DNA from: Caballeronia glebae
GTDB lineage: Bacteria; Pseudomonadota; Gammaproteobacteria; Burkholderiales; Burkholderiaceae
Assembly: GCF_001545035.1 (NCBI RefSeq)
Contig: NZ_FCOJ02000024.1
Span: 1 to 64,000, forward strand
Length of the DNA stretch: 64,000 bases
Direction of reading: 5' to 3'
In this document: in pieces, positions 43,782-52,897 of the stretch
How positions within the stretch are numbered: position 1 is the stretch's first letter
How the letters are laid out: each line of letters starts with the position of its first letter
Position numbers and translations under genes: made by a program
The notes under the pieces: model-generated
What the model was told of the DNA's origin: nothing
The model's database searches: none
The model's input: the letters and a program-made list of their open reading frames with translations, nothing else

Positions 43782-44510
43782 TCAGGCTCCGATCCAGTCG
43801 GATGCGGGATCGTCCGCATCGGGCACGAACACGTAGCCCTGCCCGCGCACGGTTTGCACATGGCGCGGATGCGACGGATCGGCTTCGATGAGGCGGCGCA
43901 AGCGCCAGATCGGCACATCGAGGCCGCGATCGCGAAAAGGCAGGTCGTCGCGATGCACGAGATCGTGGATCAGCACGCGCGACAGCACCTTGTACGGGTT
44001 CTTGACGAAGACCTTGAGCAGCGCGAATTCGCTGTCGCGCAGCGCGATGCGCTCGTCGCCGCGCAACAGCGAGCGCGATACGAAATCGACTTCGAAGCGC
44101 CCGAAACGCTCGCGCGGCGCGGGCTCCGGACGGCTCGGCGCAGCCGTGCGCCGCCGCAGCACCGCTTCGATGCGCGCGAGCAGCTCATGCGGATCGAAAG
44201 GCTTGGCGAGATAGTCGTCCGCGCCCGATTGCAGTCCCGCGATTTTTTGCGCAACGCTGTCGCAACCGGTCACGAAGATCACCGGAATGTCCTCGCCCGC
44301 CGCGCGCAGATCGCGCAGCGCGCGCAGGCCGTCGGTGTCCGGCATCATGATGTCGAGCACGACGATGGACGGACGTTCGAGCTCCAGACGCCGACGCAAC
44401 CCGGCGCCATCGTGCAGCACGGAAACGTCGATGCCTTGCTCGTTGAAAAAGCGGCGCAGCAGATCGCGCACCGCGGGATCGTCGTCGACGATGAGAACCG
44501 ATGTAGCCAT
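43782..44510 (-). CDS. OmpR-family response regulator
   Basis: 242 aa. Receiver with D9-D11 acidic cluster, phospho-acceptor Asp53 (VVLDIMMPDTDG) and Lys in YLAKPFDP; winged helix at the C-terminus (DVPIWRLRRLIE, VQTVRGQGYVFVP). It is the first gene of the regulator-kinase-phosphatase-like operon. It is a close paralogue of the divergent regulator at 44753 (both have VSVLHDG at the same place). Confidence 0.93.
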   Translation of the reverse strand: MATSVLIVDDDPAVRDLLRRFFNEQGIDVSVLHDGAGLRRRLELERPSIVVLDIMMPDTDGLRALRDLRAAGEDIPVIFVTGCDSVAQKIAGLQSGADDYLAKPFDPHELLARIEAVLRRRTAAPSRPEPAPRERFGRFEVDFVSRSLLRGDERIALRDSEFALLKVFVKNPYKVLSRVLIHDLVHRDDLPFRDRGLDVPIWRLRRLIEADPSHPRHVQTVRGQGYVFVPDADDPASDWIGA

Positions 44511-44567
44511 CCCAAAATTCTATTCGTACACAATTGCCTTACAGCGCCTCACGCGCGCGGCGCTACG

Positions 44568-44692
44568 TTACGGATTCTTACGGGACCGGTCTTTCGCGCG
44601 ATGAAGACGCGGCGCACGCGCGTGCCATTCCCGCGACAACCCGGCGCGCGCGTGAACCGCGCGCAAAACGCGGCTGAAACACGCCGTAACGG
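44568..44692. promoter_or_regulatory. TTACGG repeats in the divergent response-regulator promoter
   Basis: Direct repeats TTACGG at 44568-44573 and 44578-44583, one helical turn apart, fit the tandem binding mode of OmpR-type regulators. A palindromic CCGTAACGG lies at 44684-44692, nearer the other gene. Sharing the half-site suggests both divergent genes answer to the same regulator. Confidence 0.45.
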
Positions 44693-44752
44693 AAAGAAAT
44701 GGAAAGTTGGCAAGCGTCGCGAGGGCTTCGGCCTTGCGCTTAGAATCCGCGA

Positions 44753-45502
44753 ATGACTCCACATGTACTGATGGTCGACGACGACCCCGTCGTGCGCGAT
44801 CACGTTCGCGACTATCTGCAACAGCACGGCTTCGACGTCTCCGTTCTTCATGACGGCACGGAACTGAAGCGCCGCGTGCGGGCCGAGCGTCCCTCGATGA
44901 TCGTGCTCGACGTGATGATGCCCGGCAAGGACGGCATCAGCGCGCTGCGCGAATTGCGCAATGCCCGCGACGATATCCCCGTGATCCTTCTGACAGCGCG
45001 CTCGGATGTGCTCGATCGCGTGATCGGCCTGGAACTCGGCGCGGACGATTACCTCGGCAAGCCCTTCGATCCGCGCGAGTTGCTGGCGCGCATCCGCTCG
45101 ATCCTGAGACGCCGCGAGAGCACGCCGCCCGACACGGCGAGCGCGCCCGAAATACGCCCGGCCTATCGTTTCGGCCCGTTCGAAATGGACTTCGGCGCGC
45201 GCGAACTTCGCCGCGAGGGCGAACGCATCACGCTGCGCTCGGGCGAATTCGCGCTGCTCAAGACGCTCGTGAAGAACGAGATGATCGTGCTCACGCGCGC
45301 GCAGCTCAACGAGAAGATGCGCGGCAACGGCGCGCATCGCGATCGCAGTCTCGATGTCGCGATCTGGCGTCTGCGCCGTCTGCTCGAAATCGATCCGTCC
45401 GAGCCGCGTTACGTGCAGACCGTATGGGGTCAAGGTTATATCTTCGTACCGCACGGCGATCCGACCGCGGCCGGGCGCATCGCGGCGCACGCGGGCATCT
45501 AG
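44753..45502 (+). CDS. OmpR-family response regulator (orphan paralogue)
   Basis: 249 aa. Receiver with phospho-acceptor Asp53 (IVLDVMMPGKDG), Lys in YLGKPFDP and a winged-helix output domain (SLDVAIWRLRRLLE, VQTVWGQGYIFVP). No kinase is adjacent on its strand; it is divergent from its paralogue with 242 bp between starts. It may be driven by the kinase at 42469, giving one sensor with two outputs (inference). Confidence 0.92.
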   Translation: MTPHVLMVDDDPVVRDHVRDYLQQHGFDVSVLHDGTELKRRVRAERPSMIVLDVMMPGKDGISALRELRNARDDIPVILLTARSDVLDRVIGLELGADDYLGKPFDPRELLARIRSILRRRESTPPDTASAPEIRPAYRFGPFEMDFGARELRREGERITLRSGEFALLKTLVKNEMIVLTRAQLNEKMRGNGAHRDRSLDVAIWRLRRLLEIDPSEPRYVQTVWGQGYIFVPHGDPTAAGRIAAHAGI

Positions 45503-45518
45503 CGGCGCGGCGTCATGC

Positions 45519-46187
45519 TCAGAAAGTCAGCACGCTCATGAAGAGGCGTTGCAGCCAGCCCATCGTCGTGGAATCGGCGAGCATGCCCACGCCCGCCTGC
45601 TCGATGCGCGCGTTCGCCACCTTGTTCGACGCGACGTAATTGCCCGCCTCGATATCCTTCGGATTGACGATGCCCGAGAAACGCAGCCGGTCCTGATTGC
45701 CGCTCATCGCGATGATCTTGTCGCCCGCGACCACGAGATTGCCGCCCGGTAACGTGCCGATGACCGACACCGCGAGCGTGCCGCTCATCGCCGATAGATT
45801 GCTCGTGCTGCCGTTGCCCTTGAACGACGTGTCCGCCGAACCGACATTGAAAAGGCGCGCAAGCCGCGCCGCCGCGCTGCTCGACTTGTCGGCGGCCTCG
45901 GCGCTGATGCTGCTCGCGCGACTCGCTTTGGCATCGGCGGAATTGCTGCCTTGATACGACTCCGCGAGACGGATCGTCAGCACGTCGCCGACCTTTTGCG
46001 CGCGCGACGTTTCGTACAGCGAGCCCGAAGCGCCCGCCTGATAGATCGCGCCCAGCGTATTGACGTTGACCGGCTGCGCGACCGTGGGCGCATACGTGGG
46101 CATCTCGACGATCGAGCGCGATCCCGCCGACGAACACGCCGCGAGTGCGAGCGCGAACGCCGCGCATGGCAATGACGCCAGTTTCAT
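45519..46187 (-). CDS. flgH: FlgH-like flagellar L-ring lipoprotein, isolated copy
   Basis: 222 aa from ATG 46187 (MKLASLPCAAFAL), with AGAGGA upstream. Lipobox LALAAC. FlgH hallmarks are present: GDVLTIRLAE, FKGNGSTSNLSAMSGTLAV, LPGGNLVVAGDK, RFSGIVNPKDI, VANARIE and the end MGWLQRLFMSVLTF. FlgH forms the outer-membrane L-ring of the flagellar basal body. Normally it sits between flgG and flgI; here no other flagellar gene is near, and it closes an operon of small exported proteins. It may be a second, specialised copy. Confidence 0.88.
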   Translation of the reverse strand: MKLASLPCAAFALALAACSSAGSRSIVEMPTYAPTVAQPVNVNTLGAIYQAGASGSLYETSRAQKVGDVLTIRLAESYQGSNSADAKASRASSISAEAADKSSSAAARLARLFNVGSADTSFKGNGSTSNLSAMSGTLAVSVIGTLPGGNLVVAGDKIIAMSGNQDRLRFSGIVNPKDIEAGNYVASNKVANARIEQAGVGMLADSTTMGWLQRLFMSVLTF

Positions 46188-46207
46188 GAACAATCCTCTC
46201 CTATGAA

Positions 46208-46828
46208 TCAGGGCGTGTCGTGTAGGGCGGCGAGACGCCATCGGTCGGTCGCGTCGCGCAGCCACGCTTCGTAGGCCTTCAGGCGATAGATCACGCGCGC
46301 CGAAGCCGCCGCGCCGTTCGCTTCCAGCGTGATCGAACTGCTCGCGTTCTCCCAGATGCGCGTCCGATAACCGTTCGCGCGTTCGACGCGGCTTCGGCCG
46401 AACTTCGACGACAGCGCGTCGGCGAAGTCATCGGCCACGCGCGCATCGATCACGAACGACATGCGATACAGACGCGGCGACGGATCGCCCGGCATCGCCA
46501 TGAAGCGCAGCACGTGATCGCGCGCGGGCGCGCCATCGACAACCGCCATCGATTCGCTCCAGCCGTTTTGCGTGCGATGCGCCCACTTGCACGCGATCGA
46601 CAGGCTGTGCGCATCGCGCAGCACCATGCCGAGCGATGCCGCTTCGAGGTCCGTGTCGCATACGGCGACGCTGCCGGGCGGCGTCGCGCGCGCGGGCTCG
46701 TCACGGCGGAACGCGTCGAGCGCGATACCGAGTTGCAGGCCGCGAAAGTCGAACGGCTTCTGCGCTGCGGCGAATGCGGGCATCGCCATGCAAACGAGCA
46801 ACGCGCAACGAAGAGACGTTCGCTTCAT
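46208..46828 (-). CDS. Hypothetical periplasmic protein
   Basis: 206 aa from ATG 46828 (MKRTSLRCALLVCMAMPAFAAAQ), which gives a clean signal peptide cleaved after AAAQ. The mature part opens with KPFDFRGLQLGIALDAFR, a pattern seen in secreted proteins that sense or bind a small ligand, and holds two Cys (VAVCDTD, SIACKW) likely disulfide-bonded. No family recognised. It starts 1 nt after the DUF6726 gene stop and ends 20 bp before flgH. Confidence 0.7.
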   Translation of the reverse strand: MKRTSLRCALLVCMAMPAFAAAQKPFDFRGLQLGIALDAFRRDEPARATPPGSVAVCDTDLEAASLGMVLRDAHSLSIACKWAHRTQNGWSESMAVVDGAPARDHVLRFMAMPGDPSPRLYRMSFVIDARVADDFADALSSKFGRSRVERANGYRTRIWENASSSITLEANGAAASARVIYRLKAYEAWLRDATDRWRLAALHDTP

Positions 46829-46829
46829 A

Positions 46830-47012
46830 TCAGTCGATGGCAGTGGCGCAGGCGTCGAAAGGCGTGGACGCGGCATGCCCCACGACCGGCACGACCTTCA
46901 GCAACGCCGATGTCGCGCGGCACGGCAACGCGGCGAGCGCGCAGCCGTCGAGCATGAACGGGCACGCCGCCAGCGCCGCGCACGCGAGCGCGAGACGAAA
47001 AGACTTGCGCAT
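46830..47012 (-). CDS. Small DUF6726-type lipoprotein
   Basis: 60 aa. Hydrophobic signal with lipobox MLDGC, mature part CALAALPCRATSALLKVVPVV and HAASTPFDACATAID with paired Cys. This short pattern (GCALAALPCR...VVPVVGH...PxDACAxAID) is common in Burkholderia-group genomes and I recall it as DUF6726; function unknown. Tight spacing on both sides places it in the flgH operon. Confidence 0.7.
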   Translation of the reverse strand: MRKSFRLALACAALAACPFMLDGCALAALPCRATSALLKVVPVVGHAASTPFDACATAID

Positions 47013-47015
47013 GAT

Positions 47016-47183
47016 TTACGCGGTCGTGTCGACGTGATTGCCGAGATGCGCCGGATTGCTCGGCGACGTCTTCGCGGCGGGCGTGCCGGTGTCGACCGTG
47101 GGCGTGTCGGCGGCGTGCTTGATGGGCAGCGTGTGCGGCACCGTTTGCGCCGTATGTTGAGTGGTTGGGCTGCTGACGTTCAT
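47016..47183 (-). CDS. Small hypothetical protein, first gene of the flgH operon
   Basis: 55 aa from ATG 47183, preceded by AAGGAG at 8 nt, which decides this start over 47234. Thr/His/Pro-rich and without hydrophobic segments (MNVSSPTTQHTAQTVPHTL). It ends 3 nt before the DUF6726 gene. The low-complexity make-up suggests a disordered protein; no family recognised. Confidence 0.55.
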   Translation of the reverse strand: MNVSSPTTQHTAQTVPHTLPIKHAADTPTVDTGTPAAKTSPSNPAHLGNHVDTTA

Positions 47184-47589
47184 GCTGCGCGCTCCTTCGG
47201 GATGAGAGACCGTTGCGGATTGCAACGCGAGCAATCATCCGCGAGCGCGCGAAGTCGCGATCATGCGAGCAACACGCCCTTTTCCCGAGTGCTTACTCGC
47301 GCTTACTCAGCCGTTACCAGTTCTTTCCAATGTTATGGATCGGGATGCTGCGGCGCAGCGCGGCGCGCGAGATGGTATGACTGTTTCGATAGCAAAAGCG
47401 GGTTAACGTGAATTAAAAGTGGTCGAATACCTTCATATAGTCAATCTATCTCGGCGCCCTTGACCGGATAGCCTAAAACCCAAATACCGGAAAGGCATCG
47501 GGATAAATAGAACAACGAATTAACAGGTTATTCCATAATCATTCGAATAAGCTCGGATACATAGCCAACGGATTGGAGGAACCACTGAC
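47184..47589. other. Divergent control region between the flgH operon and the sugar ABC operon
   Basis: About 400 bp, AT-richer to the right. AAGTGGTCGAATACCTT at 47418-47434 is an imperfect palindrome with a GGT-N5-ACC core and is a candidate site for the GntR regulator at 52169. A GGAGGA Shine-Dalgarno precedes the binding-protein ATG. No gene is seen. Confidence 0.4.
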
Positions 47590-48549
47590 ATGAAACGCCG
47601 CACCGTGTTAGTTGCGATGGCCGCCGCGCCCTTGAGCGCAATGCTCCCGCTTCCCGCTTTCGCGCAGAAACCTATCGTGCTCGGTTTCGCGCAGGTGGGC
47701 GCCGAAAGCGAATGGCGCACCGCCAACACCGAGTCGATCAAATCGAGCGCGAAGGACGCCGGCATCGACCTGAAGTTCTCCGACGCGCAACAGAAGCAGG
47801 AGAATCAGATCAAGGCTATACGCTCGTATATCGCGCAAAAGGTCGATGTAATCGCCTTCTCGCCCGTTGTGGAGACAGGCTGGGAAACCGTGCTCGTCGA
47901 AGCGAAGAACGCGAAGATTCCCGTCGTGCTGACGGATCGCGCGATCAGCAGCAAGGACGACACGCTATATGTAACCTTCATCGGCTCCGACTTCACCGAG
48001 GAAGGCCGCAAGGCGGGCCGCTGGCTCGTCGAGAAGGAGAAAGGCAATTCGGGGCCGGTCAATATCGTCGAGTTGCAGGGCACCGTGGGTTCGGCGCCCG
48101 CCATCGATCGCAAGAAAGGCTTCGAGGAAATCATCAAGTCCGATCCGAAGTTCAAGATCATTCGCTCGCAGACCGGCGACTTCACGCGCGCGAAGGGCAA
48201 GGAAGTAATGGAAGCGTTTCTCAAGGCCGAAGGCAAGAAGATCAACGTGCTCTACGCGCATAACGACGACATGGCGATCGGTGCGATCCAGGCTATCGAG
48301 GAAGCGGGCATGAAGCCGGGCAAGGACATCATCATCATTTCCGTCGATGGCGTGAAGGGCGCATTCGAAGCGATGATGGCGGGCAAGCTCAACGTTTCGG
48401 TGGAATGCAGCCCGTTGCTCGGGCCGCAACTGATGTCGGTCGTGAAGGACGTCAAGGCCGGCAAGCCCGTGCCCAAGCGCATCGTCACGCAGGAAAGCAT
48501 CTTCCCGATGGAGGTCGCGGCGAAGGAATTCCCCAATCGCAAATACTGA
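47590..48549 (+). CDS. Sugar ABC transporter periplasmic binding protein, YtfQ-like
   Basis: 319 aa. Signal peptide MKRRTVLVAMAAAPLSAMLP to FAQ, then the Peripla_BP_4 fold (LGFAQVGAESEWRTANTESI, PVVLTDRAISSKDD, YAHNDDMAIGAIQAIEEAG). The opening GFAQVGAESEWR is the YtfQ (galactofuranose/galactose) subgroup hallmark. It is the first gene of a complete import operon; the ATPase starts 6 bp downstream. Confidence 0.92.
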   Translation: MKRRTVLVAMAAAPLSAMLPLPAFAQKPIVLGFAQVGAESEWRTANTESIKSSAKDAGIDLKFSDAQQKQENQIKAIRSYIAQKVDVIAFSPVVETGWETVLVEAKNAKIPVVLTDRAISSKDDTLYVTFIGSDFTEEGRKAGRWLVEKEKGNSGPVNIVELQGTVGSAPAIDRKKGFEEIIKSDPKFKIIRSQTGDFTRAKGKEVMEAFLKAEGKKINVLYAHNDDMAIGAIQAIEEAGMKPGKDIIIISVDGVKGAFEAMMAGKLNVSVECSPLLGPQLMSVVKDVKAGKPVPKRIVTQESIFPMEVAAKEFPNRKY

Positions 48550-48555
48550 GCCCCG

Positions 48556-50076
48556 ATGACATCGCCAGTACTGGAGTTGCGCGGCATCGACAAGCGCTTC
48601 GCCGGCGTCCATGCGCTGCAGGACGTGAACCTCACGCTCTATCCGGGTGAGGTTCACGCGCTCATGGGGCAGAACGGTGCGGGCAAATCGACGCTCATCA
48701 AGGTGCTGACCGGCGTCGTGAGTCTCGACGCCGGCGAGATTCTGCTCGACGGCCACGCGATACGCCCCGACTCGCCGCTCGCCGCGCAGAAGCTCGGCAT
48801 CAGCACGGTGTATCAGGAAGTGAATCTGTGCCCGAATCTCTCGGTGGCGGAAAACATTTTCGCCGGCTATTTTCCGCGGCGCGGCGCGCTGGCCGGTTAT
48901 CGCATCGACTGGGACGCGACGCACCGGCAAGCGCGCGAATTGCTTGCGCGCATCGGCCTCGATATCGACGTGACGCGCGTGCTGACGAGCTATTCGGTCG
49001 CGGTGCAGCAGATGGTCGCGATCGCGCGCGCGCTGAAACTGTCGTCGAAAGTGCTGATACTCGACGAGCCGACTTCCAGTCTCGACGACGACGAAGTGCG
49101 CCGCCTCTTCGACGTGCTGCGCCGCCTGCGCGACCAGGGTCTCGCGATTCTCTTCGTCACGCACTTTCTCAATCAGGTCTACGCCATCTCGGATCGCATC
49201 ACGGTTCTGCGCAACAGCCGGCGCGTGGGCGAATGGCCCACGGGCGAACTCGGCACGCAGGCGCTCATCGCGGCGATGCTCGGCCGTGAACTCGCCGCCG
49301 CGCAAGCGCGCCAATCGCCGCCCGACGACATAGAAACGGCCGCGCAGGAAGCGGCGCTCCTCGACGCCACGCGCCTCGGCCAGAAAGGTCAGCTTCAACC
49401 GCTCGATCTGCGCGTGCGCGCAGGCGAAGTGGTCGGCGTCGCCGGCTTGCTCGGCTCGGGACGCACCGAACTCGCGAAGCTGCTCTTCGGGCTCGAAAAG
49501 CCGGACGAAGGCGAGCTGCGTATCGATGGCGTGCCGGTCTCGTTCACGACGCCCGCGCAGGCGATCCGCCACGGCATCGCGTTTTGTCCTGAAGAGCGCA
49601 AGGCGGATGGCATCGTCGCGGAGCTTTCGCTGCGCGAGAACATCGCGCTCGCGTTGCAGGCGCGCATGGGCGCGCGGCGTTGCCTCACGCGAGCCGAACA
49701 GAACGCGCTCGCCGAACGTTTCGTGCGCGCGCTCGGCATCAAGGCCGCGACGCTCGACATGCCCATCGGCCTTTTGTCCGGCGGCAATCAGCAAAAGGCG
49801 CTCATCGCGCGATGGCTCGCGACCGAACCGCGCCTCCTGATTCTCGACGAGCCGACACGCGGCATCGACGTCGCCGCCAAACAGGAAATCATGGACGAGA
49901 TACTCCGGCTCGCATCGACTGGCATGGCGGTGCTGTTCATCTCGTCGGAGATATCGGAGGTGGTGCGGATCGCGAATCGCATCGTCGTGTTGCGCGACCG
50001 GCGCAAGGTCGGCGAGCTTCCCGCTGGAACCAGCGAAGATATGGTGTGCGAAATGATCGGAGCCGAACATGGATGA
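48556..50076 (+). CDS. Sugar ABC transporter ATPase (two ABC domains), YtfR-like
   Basis: 506 aa with duplicated ABC domains as in YtfR/RbsA. N-domain: Walker A GQNGAGKST, Walker B VLILDEPTSSLD, variant signature SYSVAVQQMVAIARAL. C-domain: degenerate Walker A GLLGSGRTEL, canonical signature LLSGGNQQKALIARWL, Walker B LLILDEPTRGID. This asymmetry is normal for carbohydrate importers of class CUT2. It overlaps the first permease by 8 nt. Confidence 0.93.
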   Translation: MTSPVLELRGIDKRFAGVHALQDVNLTLYPGEVHALMGQNGAGKSTLIKVLTGVVSLDAGEILLDGHAIRPDSPLAAQKLGISTVYQEVNLCPNLSVAENIFAGYFPRRGALAGYRIDWDATHRQARELLARIGLDIDVTRVLTSYSVAVQQMVAIARALKLSSKVLILDEPTSSLDDDEVRRLFDVLRRLRDQGLAILFVTHFLNQVYAISDRITVLRNSRRVGEWPTGELGTQALIAAMLGRELAAAQARQSPPDDIETAAQEAALLDATRLGQKGQLQPLDLRVRAGEVVGVAGLLGSGRTELAKLLFGLEKPDEGELRIDGVPVSFTTPAQAIRHGIAFCPEERKADGIVAELSLRENIALALQARMGARRCLTRAEQNALAERFVRALGIKAATLDMPIGLLSGGNQQKALIARWLATEPRLLILDEPTRGIDVAAKQEIMDEILRLASTGMAVLFISSEISEVVRIANRIVVLRDRRKVGELPAGTSEDMVCEMIGAEHG

Positions 50077-51127
50077 CACCGCGCGCCGCATGACCCTTCG
50101 TTCGATGATGGAGCATCGACTCGGCTGGCCGATCGTGACGCTCGTGCTGCTGCTCGCGTTGAACGCGGCGTTCAATCCGGGCTTTCTGCACGTCGAGTGG
50201 CGCAATGGGCATCTCTACGGCAGTCTCGTCGATATTCTCAATCGCGCCGCGCCGCTCGCGGTGGTCGCGCTCGGCATGACCATCGTGATCGCGACACGCG
50301 GCATCGACATCTCCGTGGGCGCGGTCGTCGCCATCGCGGGCGCGGTCGCCGCATGGGCGATCGGCGGCTCGATCGCGGGCAACGTCACGCGCTTTGCGTT
50401 GCCCGTCGTAATCGTTGCCGCGCTCGGCGTCGCGTTGCTATGCGGCCTGTGGAACGGCTTGCTGGTCGCGCGCGCGGGCATGCAGCCGATCATCGCGACG
50501 CTCATTCTGATGGTCGCGGGACGCGGCATCGCCCAACTCATCACGAACGGCCAGATCATCACGATCTACTACACGCCCTACTTCTTCTTCGGCGGCGGTT
50601 ATCTGCTGGGCTTGCCCACGTCGATATGGATCGTCGCGCTCGTGTTCGTGCTGCTTTATCTCGCGATCACGCGCACGGCGCTCGGCCTGTTCCTGCAGGC
50701 GATCGGCATCAATCCCACGGCCGCTCGCGTCGCGGGCGTGCAGGCGAGAAAACTCACGCTCGGCGCGTATGCGTTCAGCGGCTTGTGCGCGGGCGTCGCG
50801 GGCATTCTCATCAGTTCGAACGTGAAGAGCGCCGACGGCAACAACGCGGGCCTCCTGCTCGAACTCGACGCGATTCTCGCCGTCACGCTCGGCGGCACCG
50901 CGCTCACCGGCGGGCGCTTCACGCTCGCGGGCAGCGTGATCGGCGCGCTCATCATCCAGACGCTCACGTATCTGATCTATTCGCTCGGCGTGCCGCCGGA
51001 GGTGAATCTCGTGGTGAAGGCTATCGTCGTGTTCGCGGTGATGATGCTGCAATCGGGCGAGTTCCGCGCGACCGTCGTGAAGTTCGCGCGCCGCCCTGCC
51101 CTTGCGGATCGAGAGGTGCGCCGATGA
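50069..51127 (+). CDS. Sugar ABC transporter permease, YtfT-like
   Basis: 352 aa, CUT2-type BPD_transp_2 permease with about ten helices. Family landmarks: ALGMTIVIATRGIDISVGAV (EAA-like region), IATLILMVAGRGIAQ, and AVTLGGTALTGGRFTLAGSV. ATG 50069 lies within the ATPase 3' end, and its stop overlaps the second permease start (ATGA). It forms the membrane channel together with the YjfF-like protein. Confidence 0.92.
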   Translation: MDDTARRMTLRSMMEHRLGWPIVTLVLLLALNAAFNPGFLHVEWRNGHLYGSLVDILNRAAPLAVVALGMTIVIATRGIDISVGAVVAIAGAVAAWAIGGSIAGNVTRFALPVVIVAALGVALLCGLWNGLLVARAGMQPIIATLILMVAGRGIAQLITNGQIITIYYTPYFFFGGGYLLGLPTSIWIVALVFVLLYLAITRTALGLFLQAIGINPTAARVAGVQARKLTLGAYAFSGLCAGVAGILISSNVKSADGNNAGLLLELDAILAVTLGGTALTGGRFTLAGSVIGALIIQTLTYLIYSLGVPPEVNLVVKAIVVFAVMMLQSGEFRATVVKFARRPALADREVRR

Positions 51128-52161
51128 GCTCGCCGCTGCCCAAGCCTCCGGGCGTCACGCTCGCGCATCGCCGCGACGCCATCGCACCGGCGCGCAGAGT
51201 CTCGACGAGCCGCTATCTGCCGCTCGCCGCGACGGTCACGCTCTTCATCGCGATATCCGTGCTCGGCTCGGTGATGTACACCGGTTTCTTCTCGCCGCAA
51301 GTCTTTCTCAATCTGCTGATCGACAATGCGTTTCTGATCGTCGTCGCGGTGGGCGAGACCTTCGTGATTCTCTCCGGCGGCATCGATCTTTCCGTGGGAT
51401 CGGTCATCGCGCTCACGACGATGGTCTCCGCCGCGCTCGTCGAGAAAGCGGGCTGGCATCCGCTCGTCGTGATCCCGCTCGTGCTCGCGATGGGCACCGC
51501 GTTCGGCACCCTGATGGGCTGGCTGATCGCGCGCTTTCGCCTGCAGCCGTTCATCGTCACGCTCGCGGGCATGTTCCTCGCGCGCGGGCTGTGCTATCTC
51601 ATCAGCATCGATTCGATCAGCATCATCGATCCGTGGTACGCGGCCGTATCGCAGATTCGCGTTCCGGTGATGAGCGGCGCGTCGCTGTCGCTCGGCGCGG
51701 TGATCGCGCTCGTGGTGCTTGCCGCCGCCGTGTTCGTCGCGCACTACACGCCGTTCGGCCGCACCATCTACGCGGTCGGCGGCAATCCGCATTCCGCGCT
51801 TCTGATGGGCTTGCCCGTGAACGCCGCGACCATCGGCGCCTATGCGTTGTCGGGCTTCTGCTCCGCGCTCGGCGGCGTGCTGTTCACCTTCTACATGCTC
51901 TCCGGCTACGGCCTGCACGCGATGGGCCTCGAACTCGATGCGATCGCATCCGTCGTCATCGGCGGGACGCTGCTCACGGGCGGCGTCGGCTATGTTATCG
52001 GCACGTTGTTCGGCGTGCTCTTGCTCGGCATCATTCAGACCTTGATCTCGTTCGATGGCTCGCTCAGTTCGTGGTGGACGAAGATCGCGGTCGGCGCGCT
52101 GCTGCTCGTGTTCTGTCTGTCGCAGCGCGCATTCGGCGATCGCGCGGCGGCGAAGCGCTGA
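51124..52161 (+). CDS. Sugar ABC transporter permease, YjfF-like
   Basis: 345 aa from ATG 51124. Second, distinct CUT2 permease: VAVGETFVILSGGIDLSVGS, FIVTLAGMFLARGLCYLISI and ASVVIGGTLLTGGVGYVIGT. Two different permeases after a YtfQ/YtfR pair is the ytfQRT-yjfF arrangement for galactofuranose or related hexoses and pentoses. The GntR regulator begins 7 bp downstream. Confidence 0.92.
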   Translation: MSSPLPKPPGVTLAHRRDAIAPARRVSTSRYLPLAATVTLFIAISVLGSVMYTGFFSPQVFLNLLIDNAFLIVVAVGETFVILSGGIDLSVGSVIALTTMVSAALVEKAGWHPLVVIPLVLAMGTAFGTLMGWLIARFRLQPFIVTLAGMFLARGLCYLISIDSISIIDPWYAAVSQIRVPVMSGASLSLGAVIALVVLAAAVFVAHYTPFGRTIYAVGGNPHSALLMGLPVNAATIGAYALSGFCSALGGVLFTFYMLSGYGLHAMGLELDAIASVVIGGTLLTGGVGYVIGTLFGVLLLGIIQTLISFDGSLSSWWTKIAVGALLLVFCLSQRAFGDRAAAKR

Positions 52162-52168
52162 CGAAGAC

Positions 52169-52891
52169 ATGGACTATCGCCATCCACAACCTCGCAAGAG
52201 CATGCACGCGCGCATCGTGCAGGAGCTCGGCATCGATATCGTGAGCGGCAAGCTCAGGCCCGGCGATCGTCTTCCCGCCGAGGCGAAGTTATGCGAAGCC
52301 TATGGCGTGAGCCGGCCCGTGCTGCGCGAAGCGACGCGCGTGCTGGTCGCGAAAGGACTCGTGCTGTCGAAGCCGCGTCTGGGCAGCGTCGTGCGTCCGC
52401 GCGACGAATGGCACACGCTCGATCCCGACGTGCTCTTCTGGACCATCAACAGCGTGCATGAAGGCGAGTTCTTCCAGTCGCTGCTCGTGGTGCGCAGGAT
52501 TGTCGAACCGGCGGCGGCCGCGCTCGCCGCATCGAATGCAACGGAAGAGGAAGTCACGTGCATCCGCGACGCGTACGAGCGGATGTCGCAAGCACCCACG
52601 CCCGAGGCGTTGCTCACGCCCGACCTGGAGTTTCATCGCGCGATCATGTCGGCGACGCATAACGACTTGCTGATGTATATCGGGCACATGTTATCGCTCG
52701 CGCTCTCGGAATCGATCAAGCTGACGAGCCGTCATCCGGATACGCATGCGCTGTCCTTGCCGCGTCACAAGGCGATTCTCACCGCGATCGCGAACCGCGA
52801 TCCGCTCGGCGCGCGTCACGCGAGTCTCGTGCAGCTCGACAATGCACTCGCCGATGCGCAAAGCGTGTTGTCGGCGGTTTATCAGGAGTGA
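52169..52891 (+). CDS. FadR-subfamily GntR regulator of the sugar ABC operon
   Basis: 240 aa from ATG 52169 (MDYRHPQPRKSMHARIVQEL). Winged helix at residues 10-75 (LPAEAKLCEAYGVSRPVLREA, given as AEAKLCEAYGVSRPVLRE) and an FCD ligand domain with LEFHRAIMSATHNDLL and PRHKAILTAI, close to DgoR-type sugar-acid regulators. It is the last gene of the transporter operon, so it probably regulates its own transport genes from 47.4 kb. Confidence 0.88.
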   Translation: MDYRHPQPRKSMHARIVQELGIDIVSGKLRPGDRLPAEAKLCEAYGVSRPVLREATRVLVAKGLVLSKPRLGSVVRPRDEWHTLDPDVLFWTINSVHEGEFFQSLLVVRRIVEPAAAALAASNATEEEVTCIRDAYERMSQAPTPEALLTPDLEFHRAIMSATHNDLLMYIGHMLSLALSESIKLTSRHPDTHALSLPRHKAILTAIANRDPLGARHASLVQLDNALADAQSVLSAVYQE

Positions 52892-52897
52892 GGCTGC

